DNA of 64,000 nucleotides from NCBI RefSeq assembly GCF_000688515.1, contig NZ_JHZK01000002.1, positions 124,001 to 188,000 of the forward strand, read 5' to 3'. This document shows positions 1 to 13,058 of the stretch, piece after piece. Source of the stretch: Afifella pfennigii DSM 17143 (GTDB taxonomy: Bacteria; Pseudomonadota; Alphaproteobacteria; Rhizobiales; Afifellaceae). A program made the translations under genes and the position numbers. Each line of letters starts with the position of its first letter. The first letter of the stretch is position 1. The notes beneath the pieces were generated by a model, which was not told the origin of the DNA, searched no databases, and saw nothing but the letters and a program-made list of their open reading frames with translations.

Positions 1-2076
<2,076 letters not shown>

Positions 2077-2080
<4 letters not shown>

Positions 2081-5000
2081 GCGCTGGCCTTCGTGTTCAT
2101 GAGGTCAAGAACGCCGCGGAGGGGGATGTCGATCCAATCCGGGCGGTTGGCGGTCTCGTAGTGGAGCTCGTAAAAGCCCTTCTGCAGGAGGAAGAGGCGC
2201 AGGAGCCGTTCCCTCGCCTCGTGCTCCTTGGGCAATGTCGGCGCCCCGTCCATGCGGCTGAAATAGCTGGCGAGGAAATCGGAGACCGATTTGTCGCGCC
2301 ACAGAAGGGCGCGCTCGCGCACGCCTTCCGGCTCGTCGGCGTGGCGCGACAGGAAGCGCCGCTCGGCGGCCTCGGCGGCGTAGTCGAAGGAACGCAGCAT
2401 GCCGGCGACATCGCGCAGGGGCGAAGACTTGGCCCGGCGCTCCGCCAGTGAGCGCTGCGGCTCGCCCTCAAAGTCGATGATGACGATATCGGCCTGGCTG
2501 ATCAGCACCTGGCCGAGATGGTAGTCGCCATGGATGCGCGACTTACCGCCGGAAGGCGGGCTGGCGGCGAGCTCCGACAGTTCTGAAAGCACCGCCGACC
2601 GTTTTTCCGCCAGCGCCTCGATGGTCGCTTGCGTGGCCGCCGGCAGCGTCGGCGCGGCGGCTTTCAGCCGGTCGATGGCGGCCTCCGCGAGGCGGGCGGC
2701 GTCCTTGGCCCAGGCGGCGACATCGTCCGCGCCCACCGGCTCCACCTTGAAGGCCGCCTCCTCGCACGGCGTCGTAAGGGCCAGATGCATCTCCGCGGTG
2801 CGGATGCCCATGCGCCACGGCAGGTCGAGCGGATGGCCGAAGGGGATCGCTCCCGCCGGCCGGTCGAAAGCGGGTGTGGTGGCCAGCGCCGTGGCGTCAA
2901 GGTCGCGCTCCAGCGCGTCCACCAGCACCGACCAGCCGTCGCCCTGGTTGCGCACGAAGGAGAAGGCGGCGGCGAGCGCCGTCGGCTCGCCGTCGTCGGG
3001 ACGATACTCCACGGTGCCGAGGAGCTGCGGCGTGTTGTCGAAGCCGGCGGTCTCGGTCAGGAAGCGGCCGACCTCGATTTCCGGCTGCTCGCCCTGTCTG
3101 AGGCGCCGATAGATCTTCAGAAGGGCCTTCTCGCCGACGAGCACGGAGACGTTGGACTGCTCCACCCCGAGCGGATGCACGTCCTCTTCCTTGGCGGCCT
3201 CCGCCAGCTCCGCATGGCCTTCCATGGCGATGACGCCGTCTTCGGCGGCAACGTTCTCACCGCGCGCCATGGCGCTCAAGAGGGTGCGGGTGAACTCCTC
3301 GTCGAAGGCGGCGTCGACGAGCGCCGCGACCTGCGGCCCGCGGCGGATCTTGGCGAGGGTATAGGAGAGCTTCGGCGCGCCGAAATGCAGGTTTTCCTCA
3401 CCCCACAGCGCCGAAAGCGGCAGGAAGTAGCGCTGCTTCTCGCCCGCCTCGGGCGTCACGTCGACGGCCGCCAGCGCCACGCGGCCCTCGGCCAGCGTGG
3501 CAAGCTGCGTCAGCGCCACGTCGACGATTTCAGCGCCCTTGCCGGCGAACCAGCGCTGGCGGTGCAGGAATTCCGGCAGCGTATCTGTCTCCAGATGCTT
3601 GCGGTCGCGTCCCGCAAGGGCCGCCGAAAGGTCGGAGCGGGTCGTCACGGTAATGAATTCGGGCATCACATCGGGCGCGGGTATGTGCCATTTGGGAACT
3701 TCCGTCTCATCGGTCAGAAGGAACCAGAAGAAGCCGTAGCCCGGCAGGGTGAGCATATAGGGCAATTCGCCGATCGCCGGGAAGGCGGAATGCCCGGAAA
3801 GCTCCACCGGGACCTTGTGGCGGAAGCGGGAAAGCTCGAGTTCCACCGCCTGGGCCGAGCGCGAGAGATTGGCCACGCAAAGAATGTGCTCGTCGCCATG
3901 ACTGCGGATATAGGCGAGGATTTTGCGATTGCCGGGATACAGGAACGTCATCTCCCCACGGCCGAATGCATTGTGCTGTTTTCGCACATTGACCATGCGC
4001 CGCATCCAATTCAGCAGCGAGGAAGGGTCGCTCTGCTGCGCCTCCACATTGACCGCCTCGTAGCCATGGATCGGGTCCTGGATGGGCGGCAGATAGAGCT
4101 GCTGCGGATTGGCGCGCGAGAAGCCGCCATTGCGGTCGGCGGACCATTGCATGGGCGTCCTGACGCCGTCGCGGTCGCCGAGGAAGTAATTGTCGCCCAT
4201 GCCGATCTCGTCGCCGTAATAGAGGACGGGCGTGCCCGGCATGGAAAGCAGGAGCGCGTTCATCAATTCGATCTTGCGCCGGTCGTTCTGCAACAGCGGC
4301 GCCAGGCGGCGGCGGATGCCGAGATTGATGCGCGCCTTCTGATCGGAGGCGTAGGTTCGCCAGAGATAGTCCCGCTCCAGATCGGTCACCATCTCAAGGG
4401 TCAACTCGTCGTGGTTCCTGAGGAAGATCGCCCATTGGCAGGGTTCGGGAATGTCGGGCGTCTGGCGGATGATGTCGGTGATCGGGTGCCGGTCTTCCTG
4501 GGCGAGCGCCATATACATGCGCGGCATCAGCGGGAAGTGGAACGCCATGTGGCATTCGTCGCCCTCGCCGAAATAGGGGCGGGTGTCCTCCGGCCATTGA
4601 TTGGCCTCCGCCAGGAGCATGCGGTCGCCGTAATGGGCGTCGAGCTCGGCGCGGATCTTCTTCAGGACCTCGTGCGTCTCCGGCAGGTTCTCGTTGTTGG
4701 TGCCGTCGCGCTCCACCAGATAGGGGATGGCGTCGAGCCGCAGCCCGTCCACCCCCATATCGAGCCAATAGCGCATCACCGACTGCACCTCTTTGAGCAC
4801 CCGCGGATTGTCGAAGTTGAGGTCCGGCTGGTGGGAATAGAAGCGATGCCAGAAGAAGGCCTCCGCCATAGGGTCCCAGGTCCAGTTGGAGGTCTCCGTG
4901 TCGAGGAAGATGATGCGCGTGCCCTGGTATTTCTGGTCGGTGTCGCTCCACACATAATAGTTGCGCGCCGCCGAGCCGGGCCTCGCCTTGCGGGCCCGCT

Positions 5001-5424
5001 GGAACCAGGGATGCTGGTCGGAGGTGTGGTTGATGACCAGCTCGGTGATGATGCGCAGGCCACGCTTATGGGCTTCTGCGACCAGGCGCCGGAAGTCGCG
5101 CATCGTGCCGTAGGCGGGATTGATCGCCCGGTAATCGGCGATGTCGTAGCCGTCGTCGCGCAGCGGCGAGGGATAGAAGGGCAACAGCCAGATGGCGGTG
5201 ACGCCGAGGCTCTCGATATAATCCAGCCGCTGGATGAGGCCCTGGAAATCGCCCACGCCGTCGCCGTTGGAATCCAGGAACGCCTTGATGTGCAGCTGGT
5301 AGATGATGGCGTCCTTGTACCATTCCCTGTCGGAGCGATCGATGACGCCGTCCAGCCGGTTGGCCTTGGCCTGGCCGGGCTTGGGAGCGGTTCCGGTCAG
5401 CGTTGTCGGGCTCGCCTCGTTCAT
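2077..5424 (-). CDS. treS: Trehalose synthase / maltokinase fusion (TreS-Pep2)
   Basis: A 1,115-residue two-enzyme protein. The N-terminal ~570 residues are a GH13 trehalose synthase that interconverts maltose and trehalose, with [21 protein letters not shown] and FLRNHDEL carrying the three catalytic acids. The C-terminal ~500 residues are a maltokinase (Pep2) with kinase landmarks [12 protein letters not shown] and IIDFEGEP. Together they turn trehalose into maltose and then maltose-1-phosphate, the substrate of GlgE encoded just upstream. I chose the ATG at 5424, which begins [11 protein letters not shown] and overlaps the glgE stop by ATGA. The open frame extends further upstream, but only into glgE. 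Fused TreS-Pep2 proteins are known in proteobacteria. Confidence 0.93.
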
Positions 5425-7427
5425 GCCGGCCGCTCCTGCGGTGCCATCAGGCGCCAGACGGCATAGGTGCGCTCCGACGGGTTGAGCCAAAGATGCTGCA
5501 TCTTGCCCTGCCAGACGAAGCGGCGCGAAACCACCAGATCCTCGCCAAGGATCGGCGCCGTATCGGAAAGGCCGAATTCCCACAGCGGCACCTCGAATTG
5601 CGCCCCTTGCGCGTTCTGCGGGTCGAGATTGACCGCAAAGAGCAGGAAGTCGGAGAGGTCGTCGGTGAATTTGGCGTAATAGAGAATGGCGTCGTTATAG
5701 GCGTTATAGAATTTCAGATTGGCGAATTGCTGCAGCGCCGGATGGCGGTTGCGCAGATCGTTGAGGCGCCGGATATCGTCCTTGATATGGCCGGGGCGGT
5801 CATAGTCCCAGGCGCGGATCTCGTATTTTTCCGAATCGAGATATTCCTCCTTGCCTGGGATCGCCGCCGCCTCGCAGAGTTCAAAGCCATTATAGACACC
5901 ATAGTTCGGCGACAGGGTGGCGGCCAGGAACAGCCTCACCTGGAAGCCGGCCCGTCCGCTCTGCTGCAGATAGAAGGGGTTGATGTCGGGGGTGTTGACG
6001 AAGAAGTTCGGCCGCATGAAGTGGCGGCATTCCGTCGTCGTCAGCTCGCTCAGATATTCCGTCAGCTCTTCCTTGGTGTTGCGCCAGGTGAAGTAGGAAT
6101 AGGATTGGGTGAAGCCGAGCTTGGCGAGCCGCTTCATCATTTTGGGCCGGGTGAAGGCCTCCGACAGGAAGATCACCTCCGGATGCTCGCCCCGCACCTC
6201 CGCGATCAGCCATTCCCAGAAGGGCAGCGGCTTGGTGTGCGGGTTGTCGACGCGGAAGATCTTCACCCCGTGGCCGACCCAGAAGAGCACGACGTCGCGC
6301 AGCGCGTACCACAGGCCCGGAATGGCCTCGCGGTAGAAATGCACGTTGACGATGTCCTCGTATTTCTTCGGCGGGTTCTCGGCGTATTTGATGGTGCCGT
6401 CCGGTCGCCAGTCGAACCATTCCGGATGCTCCTTGATCCAGGGATGGTCGGGCGCGCACTGGATGGCGAAGTCGAGCGCGATCTCCAGCCCGTGCGCCTT
6501 CGCCTCTTCCACCAGCCGCTCGAAATCCTCAAATGTGCCGAGTTCCGGATGGATGGCGTCGTGCCCGCCCTCCTGCGCGCCGATGGCGTAGGGGCTGCCG
6601 GGATCGTCCGGGCTCGGCGTCAGCGAATTGTTGCGGCCCTTGCGGTTCTTGCGGCCGATCGGGTGGATGGGCGGGAAATAGAGGACGTCGAAGCCCAGAT
6701 CGCGCACATAGGGCAGGTGCCTGATCACGTCCTGGAAGGTGCCGTGCCGTGCCGGATCGTCCGACATGGAGCGCGGGAAGAGCTCGTACCAGGCGGAGAA
6801 GGCGGCGCGCTTGCGGTCGACGATGAGCTCCAGCACGCGGGCGTAATAGGAGACGTTGGTGCGCAGCCCGCCGGCGCGCATCGTCTCCATCAGCCGCTCG
6901 TCCATCAGATGCGAGAATTGCTCGCCCGTCTCGGCGATGGCCTTCAGCTCCTCCGCCGCGATCTGCAGCCCCGCCCGGGCCTCCGGGTTAAGCCGCTCGC
7001 TCTCCGTCAGCGTCTTGGTCAGAAGCCGGGCGCCTTCGTTGAGCTCCACGGCGATGTCCTGGCCGGCGGCGTGCTTCTTGGCGGTCTCCGCGCGCCAGCT
7101 GGCGAAGAGGTCGCGCCAGGCCATGATTGTGTATTCGTAGGTGGTGTTCTCGCAGGGCGAGAAGGCGGCGCGCCAGCGGTCGTTGTCGAAGAGATGCATC
7201 GGCGTCTCGCGCCAGGCCGCCTCGCCCTTGCGACGGGTAAGGAGCGCGGCATCGATGATGTCGTGGCCGTCGCAGAAGATATCGGCTTCCACCACGACGA
7301 TCTCTCCGATGGCGGCCTTGGCGGCGAAGCGGCCGCCATCGATCTCCGGCGTTACCTTTTCGATCGCGACCCTATTGTCGGCAAGCGCAAGCAACAAACG
7401 GTCGGCGCTTTTCAGGCCTTTCTGCAT
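5421..7427 (-). CDS. glgE: Alpha-1,4-glucan:maltose-1-phosphate maltosyltransferase GlgE
   Basis: GH13_3 enzyme of 668 residues that extends alpha-1,4-glucan by two glucose units from maltose-1-phosphate. The barrel contains IFRVDNPHTKPLPFWEW (nucleophile Asp and the PHTK segment typical of GlgE) and VIFLSEAFTRPKMM (acid/base Glu). Length fits the family. It is the first gene of a three-gene operon (glgE, treS-maltokinase, glgB) in which successive genes overlap by four bases. The set forms a complete trehalose to branched alpha-glucan route. No glgA or glgC is present in this window. Confidence 0.95.
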   Translation of the reverse strand: MQKGLKSADRLLLALADNRVAIEKVTPEIDGGRFAAKAAIGEIVVVEADIFCDGHDIIDAALLTRRKGEAAWRETPMHLFDNDRWRAAFSPCENTTYEYTIMAWRDLFASWRAETAKKHAAGQDIAVELNEGARLLTKTLTESERLNPEARAGLQIAAEELKAIAETGEQFSHLMDERLMETMRAGGLRTNVSYYARVLELIVDRKRAAFSAWYELFPRSMSDDPARHGTFQDVIRHLPYVRDLGFDVLYFPPIHPIGRKNRKGRNNSLTPSPDDPGSPYAIGAQEGGHDAIHPELGTFEDFERLVEEAKAHGLEIALDFAIQCAPDHPWIKEHPEWFDWRPDGTIKYAENPPKKYEDIVNVHFYREAIPGLWYALRDVVLFWVGHGVKIFRVDNPHTKPLPFWEWLIAEVRGEHPEVIFLSEAFTRPKMMKRLAKLGFTQSYSYFTWRNTKEELTEYLSELTTTECRHFMRPNFFVNTPDINPFYLQQSGRAGFQVRLFLAATLSPNYGVYNGFELCEAAAIPGKEEYLDSEKYEIRAWDYDRPGHIKDDIRRLNDLRNRHPALQQFANLKFYNAYNDAILYYAKFTDDLSDFLLFAVNLDPQNAQGAQFEVPLWEFGLSDTAPILGEDLVVSRRFVWQGKMQHLWLNPSERTYAVWRLMAPQERPA

Positions 7428-7580
7428 GGTCCCCCTATTCGGGCGGTTGGTTTCGAACCTGGGCGCTTGAGCACGGCGCCGGCAAGGCTCGAGCTATGTC
7501 ATTGGCCGGTATCGTCCAGCCGCCCCCTTTTGTTTCTAACTGCCTAGCCGGAAGAGAGTTGCAGCTTGATGTCGGCCGGC

Positions 7581-10500
7581 TCACTCCTCCCCGAGCGTGA
7601 GAAGGCTGGCATTGCCCCCCGAAGCCGTCGTGTCGATGGAGACGACCCTTTCGGTGGCGAAGAGGGCAACGCCGTCGGCGAGCGAAACGAGCGGCACGCG
7701 TGCGCCCTGGCGCCCGGCGAGGGCGAGGCGGATGCGGCGCGCCGTCTCGTCCCCCGGCGCCTGTTGCACCTCATAGGCGACGAGGCCGAGCCGCGGCAAC
7801 CTTGCGGCCAGCTCTTCCGGCTCGCCTTGCACGAAGACGATGAGCCGCTTCGGCCGCACGATCTCGCCGAGAGCGCCGGCAAGCGCCAGGACGGCCTCGT
7901 CCGCCCGTGACGCGGGAATGACGACGCGGTTGCCGGCAACGAGCGCCGTCACCGTCTGGGCGAGCAGCGCCCCGCCCGCTTCGCCGCCGAGGCAGAGCGC
8001 GACACCGCGCGCATGAAGGCCGAGCCGGTTGGCCTCGCCGGTCGGGCCGGGCAGGGCGAGGATGCCGGCGATCTGCGGCCGCGCCGCCTCAATCGCCGCC
8101 CGCGCCACCTTTTGCGGCGCCTCCGGCAGGCTGCTGGCGGCGCTCGCCAGCATCATGATGCGCGCCGAATTCTCTTCCCAGTCGCGCGCCGGGGCGAGCT
8201 TTGAAAAATCCTCAAGCGACAGCGATTGCGGCGCAACGGCCAGCCTGGAAGCGGCGTCCGCGACGGCTTCCGGCGGCCTTGCCGGCCGTGTGAAGCGCAG
8301 GAGATAATGCGGCCCGCCGGCTTTCGGTCCGGTGCCGGAAAGCCCCTCGCCGCCGAAGGGCTGCACCCCGACCACGGCGCCGATTTGGTTGCGGTTGACG
8401 TAGATATTGCCGATGCGCGCCCGCTCGCAGATGCGTTCCACGCGCTGGTCGACGCGCGAATGCACGCCGAGCGTGAGGCCGTAGCCGGCGGCGTTGATTT
8501 CCTCCACCACCTTGTCGAGCTCCTCCGCCTTGAAGCGCACGACATGAAGGACGGGGCCGAAAATCTCTTCTTTCAGCTCCGAGAAGGCATCGAGGCTGAG
8601 CGCCACCGGCGCGACGAAAGTGCCTTCCTGCGGCACGTAGGGGTGCTCGAAGAGGAGCCGGCCCTTCGCCTTCAGCCGTTCCACGTGATCCACAATGCCG
8701 GCGCGCGCTTCCGCATCGATCACCGGCCCGACATCGCTCGCCGGCTCCCAGGGATCGGCGACGACAAGCTCGCGGGTGGCGCCCTGAAGCATTTTCAGGA
8801 GCGGGCCGGCGATATCCTCCTGCACGAAGAGCGCCCGCAGCGCCGAGCAGCGCTGCCCGGCCGACTGGAAGGCCGATTGCACGATGTCGCGCACCGCATG
8901 CTCCGGCAGGGCGGTGGAATCGACGATCATGGCGTTGAGCCCGCCGGTTTCCGCGATCAGCGGCGCGCGGGCGGGAGCGTTTTGCGCCATCGCCCGGTCG
9001 ATGCGAACCGCCGTTTCCGTGGAGCCGGTGAAGCAGACGCCGGCGATGCGCGGATCGGCCGTCAGCGCCGCGCCCACCGTGCCGCCCTCGCCGGGAACGA
9101 AATTCAGCGCCGCGCCGGGAACGCCCGCCTGGTGCAGGAGCTGCACCGCCCGCGCCGCCGTCAGAGGCGTCTGCTCGGCCGGCTTGGCGACGACGGCGTT
9201 GCCGGCGGCGAGCGCCGCGGAGACCTGGCCGGTGAAGATGGCGAGGGGGAAGTTCCAGGGCGAGATGCAGACGAAGACGCCGCGTGCCTGGCGCCGCGCC
9301 TCCCCTGACACGTCCGCTCCGAGAAGGCGCCGCGCCTCGGCGGCGTAATAGCGCAGGAAGTCGGCCGCCTCGCGCACCTCCAGGATGCCGTCGAGCCGCG
9401 TCTTGCCGGCTTCGCGGGTGGCGAGCGCCATCAGTTCCGGCGCGTTCGCCTCATAAAGATCGGCCGCCCGCTCCAGGATCGAAGCCCGCTCCTCTGCCGG
9501 CCTCTCCCCCCAGGCGGGCGCCGCCTGTGCCGCGGCGGCGACGGCCAGCCGCGCGCTCTCAGCGTCCCCTTCAAGCACCGTCCCCACCTCCTCCGCCCGC
9601 CGCGCCGGGTTGAGGAGCCGGCGTTTTTCGCCATCCTTCCTTTCACCGCCGATCAGCGGTGCGGCCTCCCACAGCTTGTCGCGGAAGGGCGCCATCGCCT
9701 CCTCCAGCGCGGCAAGGTCGAGCGCGTTGTTGATGTTCCAGCCCTTGGAATTCGCCCGCTCCGGCCGGAAGAGGTCCGGCGGCAGCGGGATATGCGGATG
9801 GGCGAGCGGCTTTGCCGCCTCCACCTTCGCGATCGGGTCGGCGGCGAGCTCGGCGGCCGGCACCTCGGCATTGAGAAGCTGGTGCACGAAGGAGGAATTG
9901 GCGCCGTTCTCAAGAAGCCGGCGGACGAGATAGGCGAGGAGGTCCTTGTGCACGCCCACCGGCGCATAGATGCGGCAGGGCCTTCCCGTCGCCTGCCGCA
10001 GCTTCTCGTGCAGCGCCTCGCCCATGCCGTGCAGGCGCTGGAACTCGAAGGCGGTATCGGGCTCGGCCATCTCCAGGATGGCGGCGGCGGTATGGGCGTT
10101 GTGGGTGGCAAATTGCGGATAGAGATGTTCCGCGTTCGCAAGGAGAAAGCCCGCCCCGGCGAGATAGAAGACGTCGGTGGAGGCCTTGCGGGTGAAGACC
10201 GGATAGGCGGGAAGGCCGAGCGTCTGGGCGAGCTTGATCTCGTAATCCCAATAGGCGCCCTTGACGAGGCGCACGGCAAGGCGCGTGCCGCGCCGGCGGG
10301 AAAGCTCGGCGATCCAGGAAAGCACCGGCGCAGAGCTCTTGGCGAAGGCCTGGACGACGAAGCCGAAGCCGTCCCAGCCCTGCGCCGCGTCTGAGGCCAG
10401 CGCCGCCTCGATGACGTCGAGCGAGATATCCAGCCGGTCGGCCTCTTCCGCGTCGACGGAAAGGCCGATCCCGGCGCGCCGGGCAAGCGCGATCAAATCG

Positions 10501-11306
10501 GTGAGCCGCGGCGTCAGCTCGGCGAGGACGCGCTTTTGCTGCACCGTCTCGTAGCGCGGATGCAGCGCCGAGAGCTTCACGGAGATGGAAGGCCTTGCGG
10601 CGATATCGCCGGAGCCGGCCTCTCGGCCGATGGCCTCGATGGCGCCGGCATAGGAGCGGAAATAGCGCTCCGCATCCTCGCCCGTGCGCGCCGCCTCGCC
10701 GAGCATGTCGTAGGAATAGCGATAGCCCTTCTCGCGCAGCGGCGCGGCGTGCCGCATCGCCTCCTCGATATGGCGCCCGAGAACGAACTGGGCGCCGAGC
10801 ATCTTCATCGCCTGGGCGACGGCGGTGCGCACCACCGGCTCGCCGACGCGCTGCACCATGCGGCGCATCGTGTGCAGGAGATGCGCCTCGGCCTGCTCGC
10901 CGGAAGCCTTTGCGCCGTAAAGCTGGCCGGTGAGCATCAGCCCCCAGGAGGAGGCGTTGAGGAGGAGGGAATCGGCGCTGCCGCGATGGCGGCCCCAATC
11001 GGCGCCGCCGATCTTGTCGCGGATGAGCGCGTCGAGCGTCGGCGCGTCGGGAACGCGCAGATACGCCTCGGCGAGGCACATCAGCGCCACGCCCTCGTCG
11101 GTGGAAAGCCCGTATTCGGCCAGAAAGCGCTCCATCAGATGCGGCGCCGGATCGGCGCGCAGCGCCTCCACCATCGTCTTTGCCGCTTCGGCGGCGCGTT
11201 CCCGTGCCGCCTTGTCGAGCGGGATGGCGGCAAGGCGCCGGGCGATGCTTGTCGCTTCGTCTTGATAAGGGGCGGCGCGGATTTCGGCGCGAAGATCGGT
11301 CGGCAT
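7581..11306 (-). CDS. putA: Bifunctional proline dehydrogenase / P5C dehydrogenase PutA
   Basis: Oxidises proline to glutamate in two linked steps (FAD-dependent, then NAD-dependent). The N-terminal half is the proline dehydrogenase barrel (RLAVRLVKGAYWDYEIK). The second half is an aldehyde dehydrogenase with ISPWNFPLAIFTG, CFTGSTETA and catalytic Cys near residue 820 in SAGQRCSALR, and a further C-terminal domain follows. I chose the ATG at 11306 (MPTDLRAEIRAAPYQ), giving 1,241 residues. Unlike E. coli PutA, nothing before the dehydrogenase resembles a ribbon-helix-helix DNA-binding domain, so it probably does not repress its own gene. The gene directly upstream on the same strand encodes a Crp/Fnr regulator. 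Confidence 0.94.
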   Translation of the reverse strand: MPTDLRAEIRAAPYQDEATSIARRLAAIPLDKAARERAAEAAKTMVEALRADPAPHLMERFLAEYGLSTDEGVALMCLAEAYLRVPDAPTLDALIRDKIGGADWGRHRGSADSLLLNASSWGLMLTGQLYGAKASGEQAEAHLLHTMRRMVQRVGEPVVRTAVAQAMKMLGAQFVLGRHIEEAMRHAAPLREKGYRYSYDMLGEAARTGEDAERYFRSYAGAIEAIGREAGSGDIAARPSISVKLSALHPRYETVQQKRVLAELTPRLTDLIALARRAGIGLSVDAEEADRLDISLDVIEAALASDAAQGWDGFGFVVQAFAKSSAPVLSWIAELSRRRGTRLAVRLVKGAYWDYEIKLAQTLGLPAYPVFTRKASTDVFYLAGAGFLLANAEHLYPQFATHNAHTAAAILEMAEPDTAFEFQRLHGMGEALHEKLRQATGRPCRIYAPVGVHKDLLAYLVRRLLENGANSSFVHQLLNAEVPAAELAADPIAKVEAAKPLAHPHIPLPPDLFRPERANSKGWNINNALDLAALEEAMAPFRDKLWEAAPLIGGERKDGEKRRLLNPARRAEEVGTVLEGDAESARLAVAAAAQAAPAWGERPAEERASILERAADLYEANAPELMALATREAGKTRLDGILEVREAADFLRYYAAEARRLLGADVSGEARRQARGVFVCISPWNFPLAIFTGQVSAALAAGNAVVAKPAEQTPLTAARAVQLLHQAGVPGAALNFVPGEGGTVGAALTADPRIAGVCFTGSTETAVRIDRAMAQNAPARAPLIAETGGLNAMIVDSTALPEHAVRDIVQSAFQSAGQRCSALRALFVQEDIAGPLLKMLQGATRELVVADPWEPASDVGPVIDAEARAGIVDHVERLKAKGRLLFEHPYVPQEGTFVAPVALSLDAFSELKEEIFGPVLHVVRFKAEELDKVVEEINAAGYGLTLGVHSRVDQRVERICERARIGNIYVNRNQIGAVVGVQPFGGEGLSGTGPKAGGPHYLLRFTRPARPPEAVADAASRLAVAPQSLSLEDFSKLAPARDWEENSARIMMLASAASSLPEAPQKVARAAIEAARPQIAGILALPGPTGEANRLGLHARGVALCLGGEAGGALLAQTVTALVAGNRVVIPASRADEAVLALAGALGEIVRPKRLIVFVQGEPEELAARLPRLGLVAYEVQQAPGDETARRIRLALAGRQGARVPLVSLADGVALFATERVVSIDTTASGGNASLLTLGEE

Positions 11307-11390
11307 GGCGTCTCGCTCGGCTGGCCTTGCGCGATGCTGCGCCGAAAGCGGGGGCGGATTCAACGCCCCAAAAGGGCGCGAAGGCGGAGC

Positions 11391-12092
11391 CTACTTCTCC
11401 ATCGCCTTGGAGATGCGCCGGTTGAGCTCGTCCGGGTCGCACAGAATGAGCCCGCCGCGGCTCTTTTCCGTCAGCCCGGCCTTGGCGAGCGCCGACAATT
11501 CGCGCGAGACCACCTCGCGGCGGCAGCCGATGCGGTTGGCCAGATCGTGATGGAAGGGCGGCGGCGAGACGATGCGCTGCCCCTCATGGCCGGTCCGCGG
11601 CTTCGATTGGCGGATGAGCTCGGCGTAGAGCCGCTCCTTGGTCTGCAGGAAGGAATGCTCGGCGAGCCTGGCGTTGAGGGAGCGCACCAGGCCGGCGAGA
11701 TTGGCGAGCATGTGCCGGCTGACGGAGGGCACCTCGGTCGCAAGGTCCATGAACAGCCGCCCCGGCATGATGCACAGCCGGGAACGATGCATGGCCGTGA
11801 CGTTGGCCGAGCGCGGCGTGCCGTCGATGGCGGCGAGCTCGCCGAAATAGGTGCCTTCGCCGAGTTCGCCGAGAATGATCTCGCGTCCGGTCGGCGAGCG
11901 GAAGAGGACGCGGCATTTGCCGGCGAGGATGAAATGCACCTCGTCGGATTCGTCCTCGTAGTCGATGATGAGTTCGTTGGTGTCGTAATTGCGCCAGCGG
12001 CAGCGCGAAGCCACCGCCTTGGCGCGCTCCTCGCCAAGATCCTTGAAGAGAGGTATCGCCCGTAAATCGTCCATATCGCCGGCGGGCCCCAC
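11391..12092 (-). CDS. Crp/Fnr-family transcriptional regulator
   Basis: A 233-residue protein with an N-terminal cyclic-nucleotide-binding fold (FILAGKCRVLF, GEGTYFGELAAIDG) and a C-terminal winged helix with recognition segment LANRIGCRREVVSREL. The cysteine cluster of Fnr-type iron-sulfur sensors is absent, so it is more Crp-like than oxygen-sensing. The PR-motif of true cAMP receptors is not clear, and the ligand is unknown. The start is uncertain: GTG at 12092 has a weak GGAGA upstream, and an in-frame ATG lies at 12074. putA begins 84 bp downstream on the same strand, so co-transcription or regulation of putA is possible. Confidence 0.85.
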   Translation of the reverse strand: MGPAGDMDDLRAIPLFKDLGEERAKAVASRCRWRNYDTNELIIDYEDESDEVHFILAGKCRVLFRSPTGREIILGELGEGTYFGELAAIDGTPRSANVTAMHRSRLCIMPGRLFMDLATEVPSVSRHMLANLAGLVRSLNARLAEHSFLQTKERLYAELIRQSKPRTGHEGQRIVSPPPFHHDLANRIGCRREVVSRELSALAKAGLTEKSRGGLILCDPDELNRRISKAMEK

Positions 12093-12205
12093 GCCAGGGA
12101 AATCTCCGCCCTATGGTGCGGCGCCCGGGCGCGCTTGACAAGCGCCTGGGCGCAGAAGCGGCGCCGGCCCCCGCAGGCTCGGCGGTCGGGCTCGGCGGCT
12201 TGCGC

Positions 12206-12979
12206 TCAGCGGTTCTTGAACTGCGGCTCGCGCTTTTCGGCGAAGGCGGTCATGCCTTCCTTCTGGTCCTCCGTGGCGAACATGGCGTGGAACAGCCGGC
12301 GCTCGAAGCGCACGCCCTCTGCGAGCGTCGTCTCGTAGGCGCGGTTGACGCTCTCCTTGGTCATCATCACCGCCGGCAGGGAGAAGGAGGCGATCTTCTG
12401 CGCCGCCTTCACCGCCTCTTCCAGAAGGTCGCCCGCCGGCACGATGCGCGAGACGAGGCCGGCGCGCTCGGCTTCCTCCGCGTCCATCAGCCGGCCGGTG
12501 AGGCACAGATCCATCGCCTTGGCCTTGCCCACGAAGCGGGTGAGGCGCTGCGTGCCGCCGGCGCCCGGCATGACCCCGAGCGTGATCTCCGGCTGGCCGA
12601 ACTTGGCCGTCTCCGCGGCGATGATGAAATCGCACATCATGGCGAGCTCGCAGCCCCCGCCGAGCGCATAGCCGGCGACGGCGGCGATCAGCGGCTTGCG
12701 GCGTTGGCCGACGCGGTCCCAGGAGGTGATGAAATCGCGGCGATAGGCCTCCACGAAATCGAGATCCTTCATCTCCTTGATGTCGGCGCCGGCGGCGAAG
12801 GCCTTCTCGGAGCCGGTGATGACGATGGCGCCGATCTTCTCGTCGGCCTCGAAATCGTCGAGCGCGGCGTTGAGCTCGCTGATCAGGCCGGCATTGAGCG
12901 CATTGAGCGCGTTCTGCCGGTTGAGCGTGATGAGCCCCGCCCGCCCGCGCTTTTCCACCAGGATGAAATCGTAGCCCAT
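12206..12979 (-). CDS. Enoyl-CoA hydratase (crotonase family)
   Basis: A 257-residue crotonase that hydrates trans-2-enoyl-CoA to 3-hydroxyacyl-CoA in beta-oxidation. Oxyanion-hole and catalytic segments are visible: [26 protein letters not shown] and [16 protein letters not shown], with both catalytic glutamates present (in GGGCELA and QPEI). The start is the ATG at 12979 ([15 protein letters not shown]), and the longer open frame upstream is antisense-type low-complexity sequence. It lies between mutM and the Crp/Fnr gene on the same strand with 79 bp to mutM. Single-function length rules out a FadB-type fusion. The physiological acyl chain cannot be deduced. Confidence 0.92.
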   Translation of the reverse strand: MGYDFILVEKRGRAGLITLNRQNALNALNAGLISELNAALDDFEADEKIGAIVITGSEKAFAAGADIKEMKDLDFVEAYRRDFITSWDRVGQRRKPLIAAVAGYALGGGCELAMMCDFIIAAETAKFGQPEITLGVMPGAGGTQRLTRFVGKAKAMDLCLTGRLMDAEEAERAGLVSRIVPAGDLLEEAVKAAQKIASFSLPAVMMTKESVNRAYETTLAEGVRFERRLFHAMFATEDQKEGMTAFAEKREPQFKNR

Positions 12980-13058
12980 TCTTCCCTCCCGAAAGGCCCT
13001 TCGCCGATGCCTAATCCTCTTGCGCCCTCCCGGCAAGGCGGGAGCTGGCAGCACCCTC

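Noticed and set aside
2629-7547. Very long plus-strand frames opposite treS and glgE (945 and 714 codons)
   Set aside because: Antisense shadows of well-identified enzymes; composition is rich in Arg, Gly and Ala with no motifs.
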